In this document: piece after piece, positions 61,744-64,000 of the stretch | How the letters are laid out: every line of letters starts with the position of its first letter | Numbering within the stretch: the first letter of the stretch is position 1 | Source of the DNA: Prorocentrum cordatum | Lineage: Eukaryota > Sar > Dinophyceae > Prorocentrales > Prorocentraceae | Direction of reading: 5' to 3' | NCBI GenBank assembly: GCA_963575745.1 | Contig: CAUYUJ010014763.1 | Coordinates: 216,001 to 280,000, forward strand | Length of the DNA stretch: 64,000 nt | Notes under the pieces: generated by a model | Told to the model about the DNA's origin: nothing | Database searches by the model: none | The model's input: only the letters and a program-made list of their open reading frames with translations | Made by a program: the position numbers and the translations under genes

Positions 61744-62408
61744 TCAGGACAGGCAAAGGAGGGGGAGAAGAACGCATGAGGACGTTATTTTATATAGACT
61801 TTCCTCGAACGACTCCGCGATCGACGCGCGGATGGAGGCAATGAGCGCCTCACCCAGCGCGAGCGCATCTTCTGGCCTTGGCGGGCAGCTTGCAGGCGAA
61901 GAACTGCCCACAGCCTGCGCACTCTGCCCGCAGCTTGCAGACGAAGAACTGCCCTGCGCCGCATTCTGCCCACAGCTTGCAGACGAAGAACTGGCCGTTG
62001 TCGGCGGCGCTCCCTGCTGGCCTTGGCCGGCGGCGCACCCTGGCCTGGCCTTTGTCGGCGGCGCGCCCTGCTGGCCTTCGTCGGTGGGTGGTGTCTTGCG
62101 CTTCGTGAGCGGCTGCATCTTCGCGAAGTTCATCGGCAGCGGGCGCGGCCCGACAGCGGGCAGGATGATGCCGCTTCGCACAACGCATTCTGCAGCAGCC
62201 TCCACGGCGTCGAACGTGATGGACGCCGCAACCGTTCTGCTCTGTGCCTGCGCACCGCGTCGGACGACGTAGATGTACCCAGACGCCGACATCCTGCAAC
62301 TGCGCCGCCAGAAGGGCGGGCCTCCGTGCAAGAAGAAGGCAGCTGGCCCACGAACACCTTCTTCCTGTCGCTAGGACATGGAAGCGGAGGCTTGCGCGCC
62401 TGGGCCAT
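61744..62408 (-). pseudogene. Retroposed RRM-type RNA-binding protein
   Basis: From the ATG at 62408 the minus strand reads MAQARKPPLPCPSDRKKVFV then GQLP, an RNP2-like strand. Two frame changes in the next ~100 bases carry TEA, ALLAAQLQDVG (helix 1) and GYIYVVRRG. The final frame then stays open to 61744: TVAASITFDAVEAAAECVVR, then SGIILPAVGPRPLPMNFAKM, like the end of CELF-type RRMs. A Gln/Gly/Ser linker and a helix (ALALGEALIASIRASIAESF) follow. RNP1 is degenerate. The gene lacks introns and follows a spliced-leader relict, so it looks like a retrocopy of a trans-spliced mRNA. RRM identity is inferred. Confidence 0.55.
61887..61996 (-). repeat. Three ~43-bp repeats inside the RRM retrogene
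   Basis: AGCTTGCAGRCGAAGAACTG occurs at about 61888, 61932 and 61974 on the plus strand. In the retrogene's frame each encodes a SSSSASCGQ-like motif. Confidence 0.85.
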
Positions 62409-62440
62409 CGCCGCGCACTGGGATCGCGGCGAAACCGCCC

Positions 62441-62460
62441 GAGCCAAAATGGCTGCACGG
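62441..62460 (-). other. Relict dinoflagellate spliced leader
   Basis: The minus strand reads CCGT, a two-base insertion, then AGCCATTTTGGCTC. Apart from that insertion and the last bases, this matches the conserved 22-nt dinoflagellate spliced leader, with 14 consecutive identities. It lies 32 nt upstream of the retrogene ATG in the same orientation, as expected for a reintegrated trans-spliced mRNA. Confidence 0.7.
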
Positions 62461-62554
62461 CACTGAAGGATGAGAGCACCATTCTGACTTGAAACGCACG
62501 GGGGGCATTGGGGGGCGAAACATGTCGGGGGTTGTGCAACATGTCAGGCAAGTT

Positions 62555-62680
62555 CCTGTCCAGTTTCGATCTAAACTCAATATGGATATCATCAAGTTCT
62601 GATCCAGTTTAGATCTAAACTCAACCGTTGCAAGATCAACGCGTGATCAAATTTAGATTCAAACTCAATCGAAAGTCGAT
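62555..62680. repeat. Three copies of a GTTTAGATCTAAAC-type word
   Basis: CAGTTTCGATCTAAACTCAA, CAGTTTAGATCTAAACTCAA and AAATTTAGATTCAAACTCAA lie at about 62562, 62610 and 62648. The middle copy contains the perfect 14-bp palindrome GTTTAGATCTAAAC. Confidence 0.85.
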
Positions 62681-62756
62681 CGTTTGGATCTTGGGGTCCT
62701 CTTGGAATTCTAAGGTTTTTGTTTTACCCTGGTGGGATTTACGTATTTCTGATGTC

Positions 62757-63475
<719 letters not shown>

Positions 63476-63889
63476 GTGAAGCGCACTACTGCACGGCGTC
63501 CCATGCGCTGAGCGCGGCCTGCGGCCCTCGCATTAGACGGATTGCAGAATTTACCAGAAATTCAACCGCCCGGCGGGCGCAGGACCGCGCGATGAGACTC
63601 TGGCTGCACGACGGCCACAGCCCGCTGGTCAAGACGCCCGCTCACTGCGTGGCGGCGCTGCAGCCGCCAAGTCCTGAACGCCGACGCACTCAGAGGTAAG
63701 ACTTGCCATCCGCGTAAACAGCGGGGAGGGGCGCCGCGGCAGGCGCCGCCGCGGGCGCCGCGGACGCCGACGCGGCAGCCGCAGGGGGCGAAATCACTGT
63801 TAGGGGCCACGCAGGCGAACAAGTTTCTTGGCCTGGGGAATGGCAAGGCGGGAGATCGCAAAACAGAAAGCCGGCTTTGTGCAAGACTT
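63476..63889. other. Spacer, possible intron or 3' flank
   Basis: No clear gene. The plus strand has a near-consensus donor (CAGAG|GTAAGA at about 63694) after an open frame, but the frame is not convincingly protein-like. 63725-63785 is GCC/GCG-rich. Confidence 0.35.
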
Positions 63890-64000
63890 TCAACGCGGCT
63901 CGCTCTCGTCGCCCGAATCGCTGGCACAGGCCGCCGCCGTCTTCTCCACGCCGTGCGCCTTCAGCGCGGTCGCGCGCCCCTTCCCGTAAAGGTTCCCGGT
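63890..64000 (-). CDS. C-terminus of an unidentified gene (5' part outside window)
   Basis: From the right edge the minus strand is open for 36 codons, reading TGNLYGKGRATALKAHGVEK then TAAACASDSGDESEPR, and ends with a TGA at 63890-63892. Third positions are nearly all G or C and the acidic Ser-rich tail is protein-like. The short length precludes family assignment. Confidence 0.55.
   Translation of the reverse strand, partial: TGNLYGKGRATALKAHGVEKTAAACASDSGDESEPR

Overview
This window looks like dinoflagellate nuclear DNA, possibly from a Prorocentrum-like species, though the species is inferred. The support is: very GC-rich sequence packed with micro-, mini- and longer satellites; several non-LTR retrotransposons of dinoflagellate type; an OTU plus DDE-transposase relic with wording typical of dinoflagellate genomes; short phase-consistent introns; and a relict dinoflagellate spliced-leader at the 5' end of a retroposed RRM gene. 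No bacterial operon, rRNA, tRNA or CRISPR array was seen.

Layout. 1-2,200: a 155-bp MITE with inverted ends, two strong hairpins and (TCC)n tracts. 2,400-6,240 (+): a decayed OTU/DDE-transposase element full of CCGCAGTTGCGG palindromes, abutting an unidentified minus-strand coding relic (5,917-7,496). 7,781-14,645 (+): LINE A, nearly full length (ORF1, endonuclease, reverse transcriptase, RNase H), with small disabling mutations. 16,550-19,403 (-): an unidentified multi-exon host gene whose upstream introns keep phase. 21,638-27,180 (-): a disordered protein built on about seven and a half copies of a 119-residue (357-bp) unit, disrupted by single-base changes. 27,200-36,000: GCG-rich sequence, a 10-bp satellite of about 3.4 kb, two more minisatellites (about 85 and 52 bp), a perfect 27-bp palindrome and a fold-back element.

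36,883-47,357 (-): two more non-LTR elements. LINE B (36.9-42.8 kb) is heavily decayed. LINE C (43.4-47.4 kb) is fresher, has a YADD reverse transcriptase and a (TA)n tail, and may be inserted in sequence belonging to B. 47,496-48,203 (-): a clean unidentified ORF. 48,300-49,600: a satellite of about 308 bp. 49,919-50,510 (-): a small two-exon gene relic. 50,500-61,700: mostly noncoding, with a second MITE copy (flanked by TTAA on both sides), a 176-bp inverted-repeat element, a 275-bp duplication, and a 21-bp minisatellite that reverses orientation at about 59,755. 61,744-62,460 (-): the spliced-leader-tagged RRM retrogene. 62,757-63,470: (TC)n and a minisatellite. 63,890-64,000 (-): the C-terminus of a gene entering from outside the window.

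Most coding potential is mobile-element debris. The best host-gene candidates are the multi-exon gene at 16.5-19.4 kb, the repeat-protein locus, the ORF at 47.5-48.2 kb and the partial gene at the right edge. The most novel-looking items are the 357-bp coding array, the TTAA-flanked MITE family, the 176-bp perfect-armed element, the polarity-switching minisatellite and the spliced-leader relict. All identifications come from reading the sequence; no database search was run.
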